This document shows positions 21,931 to 33,381 of a stretch of DNA of 64,000 nucleotides, piece after piece. Source of the DNA: Erinaceus europaeus (lineage: Eukaryota > Chordata > Mammalia > Eulipotyphla > Erinaceidae); the NCBI RefSeq assembly GCF_950295315.1, contig NC_080166.1:96601141-96665140 (forward strand), given 5' to 3'. A program made the translations under genes and the position numbers. Positions within the stretch are counted from its first letter, which is position 1, and the number at the start of each line of letters is the position of its first letter. The notes under the pieces were generated by a model. That model saw only the letters and a list, made by a program, of their open reading frames with translations. It did not search any database and was not told where the DNA came from.

Positions 21931-24275
21931 TTGAATAGTTACCTTTTTTTTTTTTTGGTGTTGAACTAATATCTGCAATACTATTCCCTGCCCTTTTATT
22001 TTGCTTTCCACAAGTTTTAATTCTCACTTTCCTAGTCCATAATATTTTATGAAGGTGATATATGTAATTATCTAGATAAGTCAGATATATACATACATAC
22101 ATAAAGGATAATTTATTCCCATTGAACTCTAAGTAGTAGACCTTAAGAACAGGGCTCAGTAGTATATTTTGTGCTTGGTTCTAATACAGTGTGCCTTTTA
22201 TTATTCTAGTATTTTCTTTGCAAAGGGCTCTTATTAGCCTTCGGTGACTAACATATTACTCATAAGAAGCACCAGCACGAGTCGTTCATTTACCAGGAGT
22301 TTATCGTATATGATTAACACGTTTATCATATATGATTAACAAGTCTAGGCTCTAGAAATGCAGGTGCTTGCTTACATTTGCAGAATGTGCATTCTGGTGG
22401 TAAGGACACAAAGTCAATAAATAAACAGAAATTGCGACTCGAGTGGTGATCGGTGCTAAGAAGAGAACTAAGGCGTTAAGATTTTCACCAATGCCTTCAC
22501 CATCGTTTTCTAACTGCAAGCAAAACCAGGTGTAAATGTTCCAAACACAATGCCCTTGGTGTTACAGTTGCTTCTCAGCCTTGATTTTACATGGACTGGA
22601 GATTTATTCACTGAATCATCTGGGGACTCTGCACTTTAATCAGAACATGATCTGCCACTTCCGAAATACAGTAGGTGGCCTCATTTGTGCTCTAATCACA
22701 TAGTATCATAACTATTCACAGACGTCCAAAATCATTTCTATTCAGTCCTTTGTCCTTATCTGACCTTGACATACTGAAAGCATTTATGAAGCCTACAATT
22801 TATTTCTTTCTCTTTTAATCTGAATTATTGGCTGAATGGTTGGTCATACTTGGTTAATCTTCCTTTACCTTTAGGCAGAAATCTTTGTGGCTGCAAACTG
22901 CCGTGATAAAACTTTTAAAATGGCTGATCTTTATGGAGATGATCTGCTGAGGTCATAGATTTTCCTTCTTTTTCACTTATATTATCACTCTGTACACTCT
23001 ATCCTTGCCTCTTACCCAAGATTTTCTTTGTTGTTGTTGTTGTTTGTTTGTTTGTTTCTTCTCTAAGATAATAAAGATATTTGTAATCCATATAAATTTA
23101 TGTTCGGGGACAAACTGCTACGATAAAGTCCAACTAAATTGGAAATTATTTCTTAGCTCTGATATTGATTATTAGCTGCTAGCAAGTAAATCCATCTGGT
23201 TTTGTCCGTCTGATGAAGTTACTAAATAGAATTACATCCCCAAAGGTCTAGTTTCATCTGGTCTTGCCTCTTCTTTCCTGAGTGACCTTGGATGAATTAT
23301 TAATCTCCCATCTAGTCCTTCATCTATAAATCTTAATAAAAATGAAAAAAAAACACGCAGTGACAGAATTGGACCTTGTAAAGTTAATACAGTAAATACA
23401 CATGTTGATTTCTAAAGATACATTCTTCAAACTCAGTACTCTTATGCATTATACTTCAAGCAAAAACTATTAAAACTAAAAGGGCTATCAAATTTTTCAA
23501 AGAAAGAATTATTTCTGTAAAAAGCAAGTAACACATTAAACAGTCAGTGATATCAAAATATTATTTGATAAAGGAAGATTCCAATTATGAATATTACTGT
23601 AGAGAAGATAAGAACAAGTATATTTTTCTAACAGCCAGTGATTAGAGAATTCAGCTCATGTGTCTTCAAAGTTAAGTGGAAAGCAGAATTAGCAAAAAAC
23701 AAACAAACAAACAAAAACAAAAATTAAAAAAACACACCAGAATTTAACATCATAATCCATGCCAATAAAACAGAAGAGAAAATTCTATTTTTGCACTATG
23801 TTATGTCAATAAATTGCTAGGTCAATGAAAGGTAGAATAAGGAGAGACTTTTGGTTGTTAAATATTATTATTAAGGGAATTTAAATAAAGTAAAGAATTA
23901 CAGTGTGTCTCCTTGCACGTTTTTCCAGGAGACATTTCTTTCTGCTAATTGAAGCCTTGTAGATCTTACCTATCATTTGGCACTCTAAATTTCTTTTAAG
24001 GACTTCAAAGGTTTTTCTTTTTAAAACTATTTTAAGAAGGAATTGTCGAATTTTTCAAACTAAATTTCTTTTGCCTATGGCACCAAATTATTGTAACAAA
24101 AAGTAGGAAATTAATTTTAGCTCTTTTATCCATATTACGTCTAGTAGTAATTTGAATAAGGGCTTTTGATAATTGTTACAAATTAATTAAATATCTAAAA
24201 TAGTAAAGGTGGTGTGCCTATACAGTACATATTACATAGTTAGAAAAAATTCCTTAGAACTAGCTCTTTGAATAT
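21931..24275. other. Repeat-poor, single-copy segment
   Basis: 2.3 kb in which I find no SINE-1, SINE-2, L1 or family R, only minor simple sequence (TTG near 23029-23050, AAAC near 23698-23715). A 22-bp tandem duplication lies at 22299-22342. No coding exon is recognised. Confidence 0.6.
22299..22342. repeat. 22-bp tandem duplication
   Basis: gtttatcgtatatgattaac plus 'ac' (22299-22320) is followed at once by gtttatcatatatgattaac plus 'aa' (22321-22342), 20 of 22 identical. Confidence 0.95.
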
Positions 24276-24279
24276 ATCA

Positions 24280-24556
24280 TCACCATCATCTAAGATAGAG
24301 ATAGAGAGGCAGAGTGAAAGTAAGAAGCCACAGCATCAAAGCTTCCTTCAATAAGGTAGGGGCCTGGCCAGTAGCTGGGATGTGCACATAAAGCATTCTC
24401 TCTGTCCTATCAAATGAAACGAGAAAAAAAATGGCTTCCAGGAGCAGTGGATTCATAGTGCTGGCACCACCGAGCCCCAGCGATAAACCTGGAAGAAAAA
24501 AAAAAAAAAACAGAGCAGAACACTATCCAAGTGAGCTACTTCACCAGCCCTGTTTG
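24280..24556 (-). mobile_element. SINE-2 interrupted by an internally deleted SINE-1
   Basis: The inverted SINE-2 body ('agatagagatagagaggcag...caaagcttccttcaataagg') breaks near 24358 and its head resumes about 24513 ('cactatccaagtgagctact'). Confidence 0.7.
24359..24512 (+). mobile_element. SINE-1 with an internal deletion
   Basis: The head 'ggggcctggccagtagctgg' runs to about 24395, then jumps to 'ttctctctgtcctatcaaat', dropping the B box, body and most of the pyrimidine stretch. The 3' module ('ccaggagcagtggattcata', 'gccccagcgataaacctgg') and poly-A are kept. Confidence 0.75.
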
Positions 24557-25848
24557 ATTTTTTTAAAAAGGTTGTCAAAATCCTTGATTTTATCCCTTAT
24601 AATTTTATCTATCACTGTGTTAAGTAGCTAGCAGGCACATAGCTGTAATGAAGTGTTGTAATGAACAAAGATACTTAAGATACTTAAGATTGAAAGGTGG
24701 GTCTGATCCTGTAAATGCTATTTATATGCACGGTTTCTCCATCATTATTTTCTCTTCCTTACTTGCAAAACTAATGTGAATGTCTTCTTAACACTGAAAT
24801 GACCAAACATTGTGACCATTCTGCCTATGATAAGTATCTGGTATTGTCACGTTGAATGAAAAAGGGCATTTATTGCCTTTGGGATACTGTTTCCCATGTA
24901 ATCCTGGTAGATTCTCAATATGCATTGGATTTAGATAATTAAGTATAAAGTTTGAAATGAAAATGTTTTTGTCAAGCTATATCATCTGTATTTAGTCTGT
25001 CCTTATCATGTGATGTCCAAGCATAGTAGGTTATCTAGTATAAGTAGTAGATATTTTGGGCAACTTAAGAGTCCCTTCTTTTGGAATTTGAAATTGGAGT
25101 CATGTTGCTTTCAAGGTGGGCAAAGACCTAGAAAAAGATGGCTTGCCAAAACCAATGATGATGATGATAGTGATGATGATGATGATGATAGTGATGACGA
25201 TGATGACAATGATGGTCTAAACACAGAGAAAATGTATGAAAGAAGACAGAGAACCCTGCTTCTGACTCAGGAGCAGGCTCCATTCTTGTCCTAGCATTCT
25301 GATAGAAACCTTGGTTCCTCCCCCTTTTGTTTGTTGATGCATATGACCTTCTTTCTGTTGCCTGCAGTCACAGATTTCTAAAAAGTAACAGATTTCTGAC
25401 ATAATAAATTTCTGAAGTCTAAATGAGTACTTGTTTTAAGAATCTTTGGTTTTTAATTTTCTGACGGTCTCTCAGAATAATGAACTATGACTTAAAAATC
25501 ATGATCTGCGGGTGCATGCCACATGCCTTTTTGGTCTTTTATATTACTCTTTCATTTTCTAATTTTCTCTCTCCCTAGGTCTCCTTCTGATTACTCCAGC
25601 TCTGACTTATCAGTTCAGATTTAACATAGTATTTACAATCCCTAGCTAGATCTGTTCATTATGTAATTAAAACCTCACCTCTCAAACTGAGCTATTCTCA
25701 CCTAATCACACAGAGAGAAAACAGCTATTTATGTTTCTTCTATAGCTATGGGTGATAAAATCAAGCTCGAAGGCATGGTTATTCCTTAACTTAACTGCAT
25801 TCTCTCAACTTATTCAAAAATATTTCATGCAGAATCACAGATGAGCTT
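24557..25848. other. No gene; (GAT)n tract
   Basis: Single-copy-looking sequence with an imperfect GAT/ATG trinucleotide run at 25153-25215. That run makes an acidic Asp/Ser stretch in a 94-residue open frame (25010-25294), which I judge to be chance. Confidence 0.5.
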
Positions 25849-25863
25849 AAGAAATGCCATATT

Positions 25864-26622
25864 AACCTAATCAACACAACGATTGCCACCTCAACATGCT
25901 TCACCTCAGACTGTGTCCAGAGACTTCACGTGTGGAATGACAACCATTCAGCTTTATTACTCGGGTGAGACCTTTCCTTTCATAGTATACTCTAATTCCA
26001 TCTCAGGTGGTTCACTTTCTAACAAAGTCTCAAAACCTAGATATACACCAGTTTCTGTAAGAGAGAGCATATGTTCACACATATCCATAAACTACTGCAA
26101 AATATATACCTGAAAGCAGAAGTACACTAGAGTTTGCAGTGAGTATCCCCTTAACACTTCCTCTCCACTATTCCAAGCTTTGGGTCCACGATTGCTCAAC
26201 AATTTGCTTGGCTTTGTATGTTAACTCTCTTTTCAGTCACCAGGTTCCAGATGTCATCAGGATGCCGGCCAGACTTCCCTGGACTGAAGACCCCACCAAT
26301 GTGTCCTGGAGCTCCGCTACCACCCTACTAGGGAAAGAGAGAGGCAGACTGGGAGTATGGACCTACCAGTCAATGCCCATGTTCAGCGGGGAAGCAATTA
26401 CAGAAGCCAGACCTTCTACCTTCTGCATCCCACAATGACCCTGGGTCCATGCTCCCAGAGGGATAGAGAATGGGAAAGCTATCAGGGGAGGGGGTGGGAT
26501 ATGGAGATTGGGTGGTGGGAATTGTGTGGAGTTGTACCCCTCCTACCCTATGGTTTTGTTGATTATCCTTTCTTAAATAAAAAATAAATAAATAAATAAA
26601 TAAAAGAGATGAAAAAAAAAAA
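25864..26622 (+). mobile_element. Family R retroposon, full length (759 bp), perfect 15-bp TSD
   Basis: aagaaatgccatatt occurs at 25849-25863 and again at 26623-26637, immediately after an A-rich tail. The 759 bp between carry every family R landmark ('accaggttccagatgtcatc', 'accaatgtgtcctggagctc', 'gcaattacagaagccagacc', 'ggtgggaattgtgtggagtt', 'ttcttaaataaaaa') plus about 300 bp of 5' sequence that older copies lack. Open frames are under 100 residues and resemble no protein. I see no clear A/B boxes and no terminal repeats, so it is neither a typical tRNA SINE nor an LTR. It looks L1-mobilised. Confidence 0.9.
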
Positions 26623-26908
26623 AAGAAATGCCATATTTAGCCTAAAAGCCAAAAACCCACCAATTCTTGTTTTTAAAATATCCTCTCTGAGATAACTACA
26701 GTGAATTAACTATAACTTGTGCCAGCTATTTTACCAATATGACTGTAAGGAAAGTTAATTAACTTTATTAATACTATAAAAAAAGCGACTCATCTAAAGT
26801 ATCTAATAGGAGTAAGGGACAATTCTGGGTATTTGTCATATAGCATAGATACTCAATGAGAAATTCTGTCAAGTTTAATGGAAGACTTCCTTGTTAGTTT
26901 TTCTTTTT

Positions 26909-27112
26909 AAAAATTTTTCTAAAAATTTATTTATTAGATAGACACAGTCAGAAATTGAGAGAGAAGGAGGAGAGAGAGGAATAAAGAGAGAGATACCTGC
27001 AACCCAGCTTCACCACTTGTGAAGCTTTCCCCCTGCAGGTGGGGAACCTGGGTCCTTGTGCAATGTACTGTGTGCTCTTAACCAGGTGTGCCAACACCCC
27101 CCTCCCCCATTA
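26909..27112 (-). mobile_element. SINE-1, perfect 16-bp TSD
   Basis: An inverted copy ending 'aaccaggtgtgccaacaccc'. gttagtttttcttttt is found at 26893-26908 and 27113-27128, identical. Confidence 0.94.
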
Positions 27113-27159
27113 GTTAGTTTTTCTTTTTGTAGTTTATTAGAGTTTCACTGTTCTGAGTC

Positions 27160-27329
27160 AACGTTTTCAAATAGAAAGAGCCAGAGACACAGAGATAGAA
27201 GGAGAGAGGAAAAGATACTATAACACCAAAGCTTCCCCTAGTGTGGTGGCTGGTTGATGGGGGACGACTTCAAATTTGGATTATGAGAATTACAAAGCAG
27301 ACAGGCAGATGAACTATTCTGCTGGCCCC
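27160..27329 (-). mobile_element. SINE-2 copy
   Basis: Inverted: 'aatagaaagagccagagaca', 'caccaaagcttcccctagtg', 'ggcagatgaactattctgct' and 'ggcccc'. Confidence 0.75.
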
Positions 27330-27587
27330 TACTGAGGTTTTTTTTTTTTACTAGGTTAAACTACATATTCAAGAATATATAAGGAAGAAAGCTATAATTT
27401 GAATCTAGTCCCTGAAAATTTTAGCATGAAGACTGTTTCTGCAACACCAAGTAGTCTCTTAGTAATTCACCCTAAACACTTTGTAAAAGAGTTTTGCAAA
27501 TAATTTGGAGATTAAATACTGAGCTTGGAAAATTAAATGTACCTAATAGTAAAAATAATAATCCCTAAAGAATAATATTCTATGGGA
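27330..27587. other. No gene or recognised repeat
   Basis: AT-rich spacer. Confidence 0.4.
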
Positions 27588-27742
27588 TTTGGTATTGGGC
27601 TCACACAATTAAGCACATACATTACAACATATGAGGATCCAGGTTCTAGCCCCACTCACCACCTGTAGGGAGGAAGTTCCTCAAACAGCAAAACAAATAT
27701 ATAGGTGTCTCTCTTCTGTTTATCTCCCCATCCTCTCTCAAT
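27588..27742 (+). mobile_element. SINE-1, old and tailless
   Basis: 'ggtattgggctcacacaatt' head, 'atccaggttctagccccact', 'cacctgtagggaggaag' body and a short pyrimidine stretch. Confidence 0.75.
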
Positions 27743-27911
27743 GTTTTACTAGTGATTTAATAATGATTTATAAAAATTATGCACTAATAGGAGTATAATT
27801 CCACAATGTTCCCACCACCAGAGTTTGTGTCCCCACTCCCTCCATTGGAAACTGCAATAATTCTCCCAAGGTCACAGATATAGGTTGACTATTGTTTCTA
27901 TAAATAAATAA

Positions 27912-27981
<70 letters not shown>

Positions 27982-28205
27982 TCTATTTTTTCTGTGGTCC
28001 TGTTTTTCCTTCCTTTCTAAGTCATGCCTACACCTGTTACTACTTCTGAATGCCCTTCCTTTTTTTTCCTCTTCTCTCTCTGGGTCCTGATGGAATTGGA
28101 GTTCAGAGCGCTCTGGTCATCTTCCCCTAATATTTCTCCCCCTCAGGGAATGTGGTCCAAAATTTTTTATGGGATAAAGAAGGTGGGTCTTCTTTCAGTT
28201 TCAAC
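27743..28205 (-). mobile_element. Family R, ancient copy with microsatellite inside
   Basis: The minus strand holds 'gtggtgggaacattgtggaa' and 'aatcattattaaatcactag', matching the 3' ends of the copies at 50.6 and 63.6 kb. Further along come 'caccttctttatcccataaa' and 'ttggaccacattccc'. (AT)n (27917-27955) and (GA)n (27956-27982) expansions interrupt it. Confidence 0.6.
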
Positions 28206-28218
28206 CTGTCATATAAAA

Positions 28219-28219
<1 letters not shown>

Positions 28220-28288
<69 letters not shown>
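28220..28288. repeat. (AAGT)n microsatellite
   Basis: About 17 nearly perfect AAGT units, followed by a SINE-1 3' piece. Confidence 0.97.
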
Positions 28289-28290
<2 letters not shown>

Positions 28291-28299
28291 TAAGGAAAA

Positions 28300-28396
28300 A
28301 TAGTCAGGAAAAGCAGTGAATTCACTGTATAAGCACCAGGCCCCAGGGATAACCCTGGTGGCAACTAAAAAGTAAGCAAATAAGTAAATAAATAGA
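28300..28396 (+). mobile_element. SINE-1 3' module only
   Basis: 'tcaggaaaagcagtgaattc', 'caccaggccccagggataac' and an (AAAT/AAGT) tail. The upstream AAGT run is probably its internal A-rich linker, expanded. Confidence 0.7.
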
Positions 28397-29885
28397 ATAA
28401 TACTCTGCCACTCAAAGTGTATCACCATTCCTAAGAATGTAAACATTTTATTAGACTGTTCTAATACTAGTAGTTTATTCTTTTCCTTCAGCCAGATCAT
28501 AATAGTCTGTCTTTATGTGATGTTTCCAATCCTGGGGAAAATCAGGTCACTAAAGTGACAGTTCTTTGCAAACTAGGTGTATCCAGCTTCCCTCACTTCA
28601 GTCCCTTGTCATAATCCCCCCCGCCCACCCCCCACCTTTTCTTTAAGGCTGCAGCTATTATTTGCAGTTTGGTGTTCTTTGTAGTTCTTTAATCTCTGCT
28701 GCAGTCTCTGCTCACAATGCAGTCCCTACCTCCTTCTGCTCATTGCATGCCAGTGTAATCTGTGGACATAGGACTTCCCAGCATTCCTTGCCTACTTCCA
28801 GAGGGAGTTTGTATAAACCTCCTCTGGCCACCACACTTAAGCTCATCCTGTAACCACTGTTTGGGTAGTCTGCCGCCATCCATATTCTCTGCTTGGACGA
28901 ACCCCAGTAAACTGTTATGACAAGTAGCACTTTAATCTATCAATCAACACCAAATGTGCAAACAGTGTTAAAGGACAGGTCATGTTCTTGTCGACTCAGT
29001 TGTGGGAATAATACAAGTTAGTGGGAAAGATGACGTGCAAACCAGATGAGTGACTAATAAGGGATCACATTGAGCTCCTGGAGACTCTGAGACAGGAACT
29101 TAATATGAGATGCATGCCATACTAAAAAAAAAAAAAAGCTGGTAGGCTGCAGAGAGAAAGAGTCTGGGTACTTCACATATCTATTTCTTGTGAGAAAAAC
29201 ATTAGCTCCTAAACCCAGTCCTAAAGACTTAATAAGCCTTAATTCTAGGAATGCAGACAGCAAATTATTAAGGTTTGTAATACCATTTTTTTCTCCAGTT
29301 TTATAGATCAGCAGCTGAGGCTCCGAGAAGTCATTTGTTCAAGTGGAGAAAATAAAAATTCAAACACCAAAACATTCATGCTCTTAAAGTTTCTATTACA
29401 ACAAGTAGCCTGAGCAAAGGAAAGGAGGGAGAAATTAAGGAAATGCATCTTGGAATGTTGGGGCATTAAATCAAGTAAGCTGGAAGTAACAGTGAATAGC
29501 ATTGCAGGCAGTTAGAGTGGATACTCTCCATATTTGTAAGTTACAGAGCAGGGAAAGAGGCTTAGAAAACCTGAAGAATAAAAATTGTTGGTTAAGACTT
29601 TGTAGGCAGTCAAGATAGTACTCTCTGCTTTATCAAATATGCCACCCACGTTTAAGCCTGGTTCTCCTCTACAGTAGGGGAACCTTTGGTGCTGTAGTGT
29701 CTTTCCCTTTCATTTTCTGAAGAAACAGTTAAGAGTGGTGAACACTTAACTATAACTCTCTCTCTCTCTCTCTCTCTCCAAGTAGATACAATAGCTGTTA
29801 GGTATATCACTATTTGCCAATACAATGTTGTTAGGAAGAGAAAGAGAAAGTTGTTGTATTAACTAGAAAAAAAAATCTGGGGGTG
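28397..29885. other. No gene recognised
   Basis: Single-copy-looking sequence. 28640-28925 has a TATA-like 'ttgtataaacc' and a 'ccagtaaa' spaced as in some solo LTRs, but the ends are unclear. A TC run lies at 29757-29779. Confidence 0.4.
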
Positions 29886-30085
29886 AGAGGGTAGGCTGGA
29901 TGGTGGTGGCACACCTGTTGAGTGCACATGAAACAATGCACAAGGACTCCCTCTGATCCCTGCCTGTAGGCAAAAGCAAAGGTAAAGCAGGACTACAGGT
30001 CTCTCTGTCTGTCTGTCTGTCTCTCTTCCTCTTTTTCTCCCCATTTTCACTCGATTTCTCTCTGTTTCTATCCAATAAATATATA
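29886..30085 (+). mobile_element. SINE-1 copy
   Basis: 'ggctggatggtggtggcaca' head, 'gtgcacatgaaacaatgcac', CTGT/TC stretch, 'tctatccaataaatatat' tail. The B box region is damaged. Confidence 0.85.
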
Positions 30086-30086
30086 A

Positions 30087-30240
30087 ACTTAAAGGATAGG
30101 AAAGCTATTAGGGGAGGGGATGGGATACTGAGTTCTGGTGGTGGGAACTGTGTGGAGTTGTATCTCTCTTATTCTATGTTTTTTTTTTTTTTGTCAGAGT
30201 TTCCTTTTTATAAATAAAAATTTTAAATAAAAATAAATAT
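30087..30240 (+). mobile_element. Family R, 5'-truncated (3' 150 bp)
   Basis: 'ggaaagctattaggggaggg', 'gttctggtggtgggaactgt', 'gtggagttgtatctctctta' and an A-rich tail. It starts directly at the end of the SINE-1 tail, as if inserted in the A-rich run. Confidence 0.82.
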
Positions 30241-30340
30241 TTCAATATATTTTTAAAAATCAAAAGTTTACCTCTTGTTCTTGAACAGTTAAAAAAGCAT
30301 CTTCCCTGGCAAATTCTCACCCAATTCATTTAGATTTTTT

Positions 30341-30342
30341 AA

Positions 30343-30396
<54 letters not shown>

Positions 30397-30625
30397 CCAT
30401 TTTTGTTGGTTGCCCTTGTTGTTTTATTGTTGCTGTTACTGATGTCGTCATTGTTGGATAGAACAGAGAGAAATGTAGAGAGGACGGGAAGATAGAGAAG
30501 GGGAGAGAAAGACACCTGCAGACCTGCTTTACCACCTGTGAAGTGACTCCCCTGCAGATGGGGATCTGGGGGCTCGAATTGGGACCCTTTCGCTGGTCCT
30601 TGTGCTGCCCTACAACCCGACTCCC
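30341..30625 (-). mobile_element. SINE-1 with (AT)n-expanded tail and probable TSD
   Basis: A complete inverted SINE-1. Its A-rich tail has turned into (AT)n at 30346-30394. The flanks tcatttagatttttt (30326-30340) and tcatttaaaattttt (30626-30640) match at 13 of 15 positions. Confidence 0.9.
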
Positions 30626-30835
30626 TCATTTAAAATTTTTAAGGAATTGGCACATAAACAAAGTCAGCATTTCAAAAAAAATCCTTGAATAATATTTTCT
30701 ATATTAAATCTCTTTTGAGGGTTTGTTCTAGTTTCTACCCCTAACCTGGTCTTCTGAATTTTATTTTTTTAAAAAGGGGAATTTTATATTGAAAGATCTG
30801 ATGAGATGTGGATAGAAAAGTTAAAGTACAGGGTA

Positions 30836-30995
30836 AGGGAGGCAGCATAATGGTTATGCGAAAGGTTCATTCCTGAGGCTCTGAGGTCCCAAGTTCAATC
30901 TCTAGCATCACCATAAGCCAGAGCTAAGCACTGCCTTGACCTCTCTTTCTCATAGATCTCTCTCATTTAAATAAGATGGTTTTAATAAGAATAAA
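30836..30995 (+). mobile_element. SINE-2, nearly complete
   Basis: 'gggaggcagcataatggtta' (A-box-like), 'cccaagttcaatctctagca' (B-box-like), 'agccagagctaagcactgcc', pyrimidine stretch and an A-rich end. A second good reference for SINE-2. Confidence 0.85.
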
Positions 30996-32082
30996 AGTGT
31001 ATACCACAAGAACTTAGAAAGATCCAAAGGAAGACCTAGTTAGAAATGTATGGTTTATCTTTGTTTATTTTGCTTACACATTTCAAGTTGGAGTCTGGAT
31101 GGATAAAGAGAGAAATCAAAAGTCCTTGGAATCCTTCACAACAATGCCTGAGATGCCATTGGTTAGTTACTCTATTGAACATTTTAAACATATTTTAAGA
31201 ATAATTCTTTTTAAAAATATGCATAGATCCCTATCTAAGAATAGACATATTCCTCTACAAATATTTGGGTTAGAATTTTAGAAAAGGAGACTATTGAGGT
31301 ACCTTTCATTTGTTTTTGTTTGTTTGTTTTCTTTTGCTTTGTTTTTTGTTCTGAGCAAAAACTTGGACAGAACAGCCGATCTTGATAAAAAAAAAAAATC
31401 AGTTATACCTTGTACAATTTCTTTCTTTTTTTTTTTTTAGTATTATGCACAGTTTCCCAATAGGAATTCCTCTCTGATATCCTGTTCACTGAAATCCAAT
31501 TTACAGTGGATTAAAAATATCTTTGATTTATTTTTCCAATGTGGTCTTATTTGCCCTTGATGTTTTTGCATGCTGATACCTCTTTTGCATCCTTCTTTAT
31601 AGAGACTCCACATTTTTACAACATATCACAAAGAGATTTTTCTGTAAACAGAACCTCTGGAAGGGATATCAGCACAATAAACAAGTCATGACCACAACTC
31701 TCTCACTCAGATCAAACAGCTGCAGAAGAATGTAAAGGTTGGGGAGGCATAAAACATTTACCAACATTCTATTTTTAAACATCTGGTCTTTTATAATGCA
31801 AGGGTGGTAAAATGGTAGCAGGGGGTACAGCCAACATGTGTGTGTGTTTTCATTCAAAAATACATGTTATGTTTTTAAGTGTTTCCATTTCATTTTTGTT
31901 GTTGTTGTTGTATAACTACAGAATTTCACTTCCCTAGAGATTCAACAATAGAAAGAGAACTCAGAAACTCAACTAAAATCTCAAGGAAGATGAAAAATGA
32001 AGTAATAAAGTATTGGAAATAGATACGGAAAAGAAGAGACCAACTGAATGCTTGGAGAGAAAGGGAGAGGGAGAGGGAGAGG

Positions 32083-32116
<34 letters not shown>

Positions 32117-33123
32117 GAAGAAGGAGGAGGAGGAGGAAGCAGGAGGGAGAGAGAGAAAACTACAAGTCCCAATTATGATTCATGATATTATTAATTTTTA
32201 GGTATGAATAATTAATAATTATTTAATAATTATTTAATTAATAATCAATTAATAAAATAATGGTTTTTAATTGAGTGCTGAAGATACTTAAATTTTTAAA
32301 AAACTTAGAAAGTGCTTAGATGATACAGTTCAGAAAAATGGAGGTCTGGAACACACCGTGTATTAACAACTTCGGGCTTACAGCTGAAGGTTAAAAGTGA
32401 GAAAAATTTTTATGACTATACAAATAATTTTCAGAAGTAATACTGATACATTAGTGGGGGGCCTGTGGGAGACTAGTGGTATTATTTAACCTACAAACTT
32501 ATCTAAAATATTATTTTCCAAACTACTTGGTTAACCTATACCTTCCATATAATTGGAAGCATGTTTCAGAAACAGGATTTGTCTGATCAACATTCTTTAA
32601 GTAGCACATGCTGTCCTAATATTTATATTCACTCAATAACTAATTTGATTTTTTCCCATTTCCTTAAAGGCCTTGACAGACACAAATAAAATTGATGGCA
32701 GATGAAAACCGGTTGTTTGGGAGTTTATGTGAAATGACCTTTTTGAGTCTTTATATTATCTTAGGGCTTTCTGTCAATCAGTTTGCTTATGTAATCTTCT
32801 TCAGTTATAATTTTAATGCCAACCAATCCCTTCCAATTTTTCTTCCAGTTCCTATTTACAAATATGCATTTATTCATTCTTTCATTAAACGTCTAGCATG
32901 ATTCAGGTAATATATACCATATTTGATTATAGCGCTATTTCTTGTTTATGCCAACATGAGTTTAGATGAAACTTTATCTCCTTCTATTGAGTTATTTTGT
33001 TCTATTCCCATCTAACTCTTACCTGCTCTTGAAGAATCAGATAGTTACTCAAACTGGACTCCTGTTTTTGACCACTAGACTCACAGTGATCTTAGTAACT
33101 AATTCCAAGTATTCTTCTTCCTC
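30996..33123. other. No gene; purine tract inside
   Basis: 2.1 kb of AT-rich single-copy-looking DNA with no SINE that I recognise. It holds a 105-base, almost pure purine tract (32053-32157) and a TTAATTA-rich patch (32188-32260). Confidence 0.5.
32053..32157. repeat. (GA)n/(GGA)n purine tract
   Basis: GGGAGA repeats, then (GA)n, then GAA/GGA units. Only isolated pyrimidines interrupt about 105 bases. Confidence 0.95.
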
Positions 33124-33381
33124 TTTTTTTTTTTTTCTCCAGGATTATCATTGGGGCTTTGTGCAAGCACTATGAGGCCACTGCTCCTGGAAGTGATTTT
33201 TATTGGATAGGACAGAGAGAAATTGAGAAGGGGGGGAGAAAGATACTCCTGTAGACTTGCTTTGCTGCTGTGAAGTGCCCCCCCCCCCATAGGGAGCCAG
33301 GGGCTCAAACTCGGATTGTTGTGCAGGTCCTGGCACTTAGTACTATGTGTGCTTATCTGGGTGCACCACCGCCCCCCAACC
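33124..33381 (-). mobile_element. SINE-1, long form
   Basis: Poly-T, the inverted 3' module ('ccaggattatcattggggct', 'ccactgctcctgga'), body and a head 'ggtgcaccaccgccccc'. Weak TSD-like flanks: agtattctt and agtactctt. Confidence 0.88.

Noticed and set aside
25010..25294. Acidic Asp/Ser-rich small protein
   Set aside because: The acidic run comes from an imperfect GAT microsatellite; the rest of the frame is unremarkable.
28201..28500. Repetitive YLLT protein
   Set aside because: It is a translation of the (AAGT)n microsatellite.
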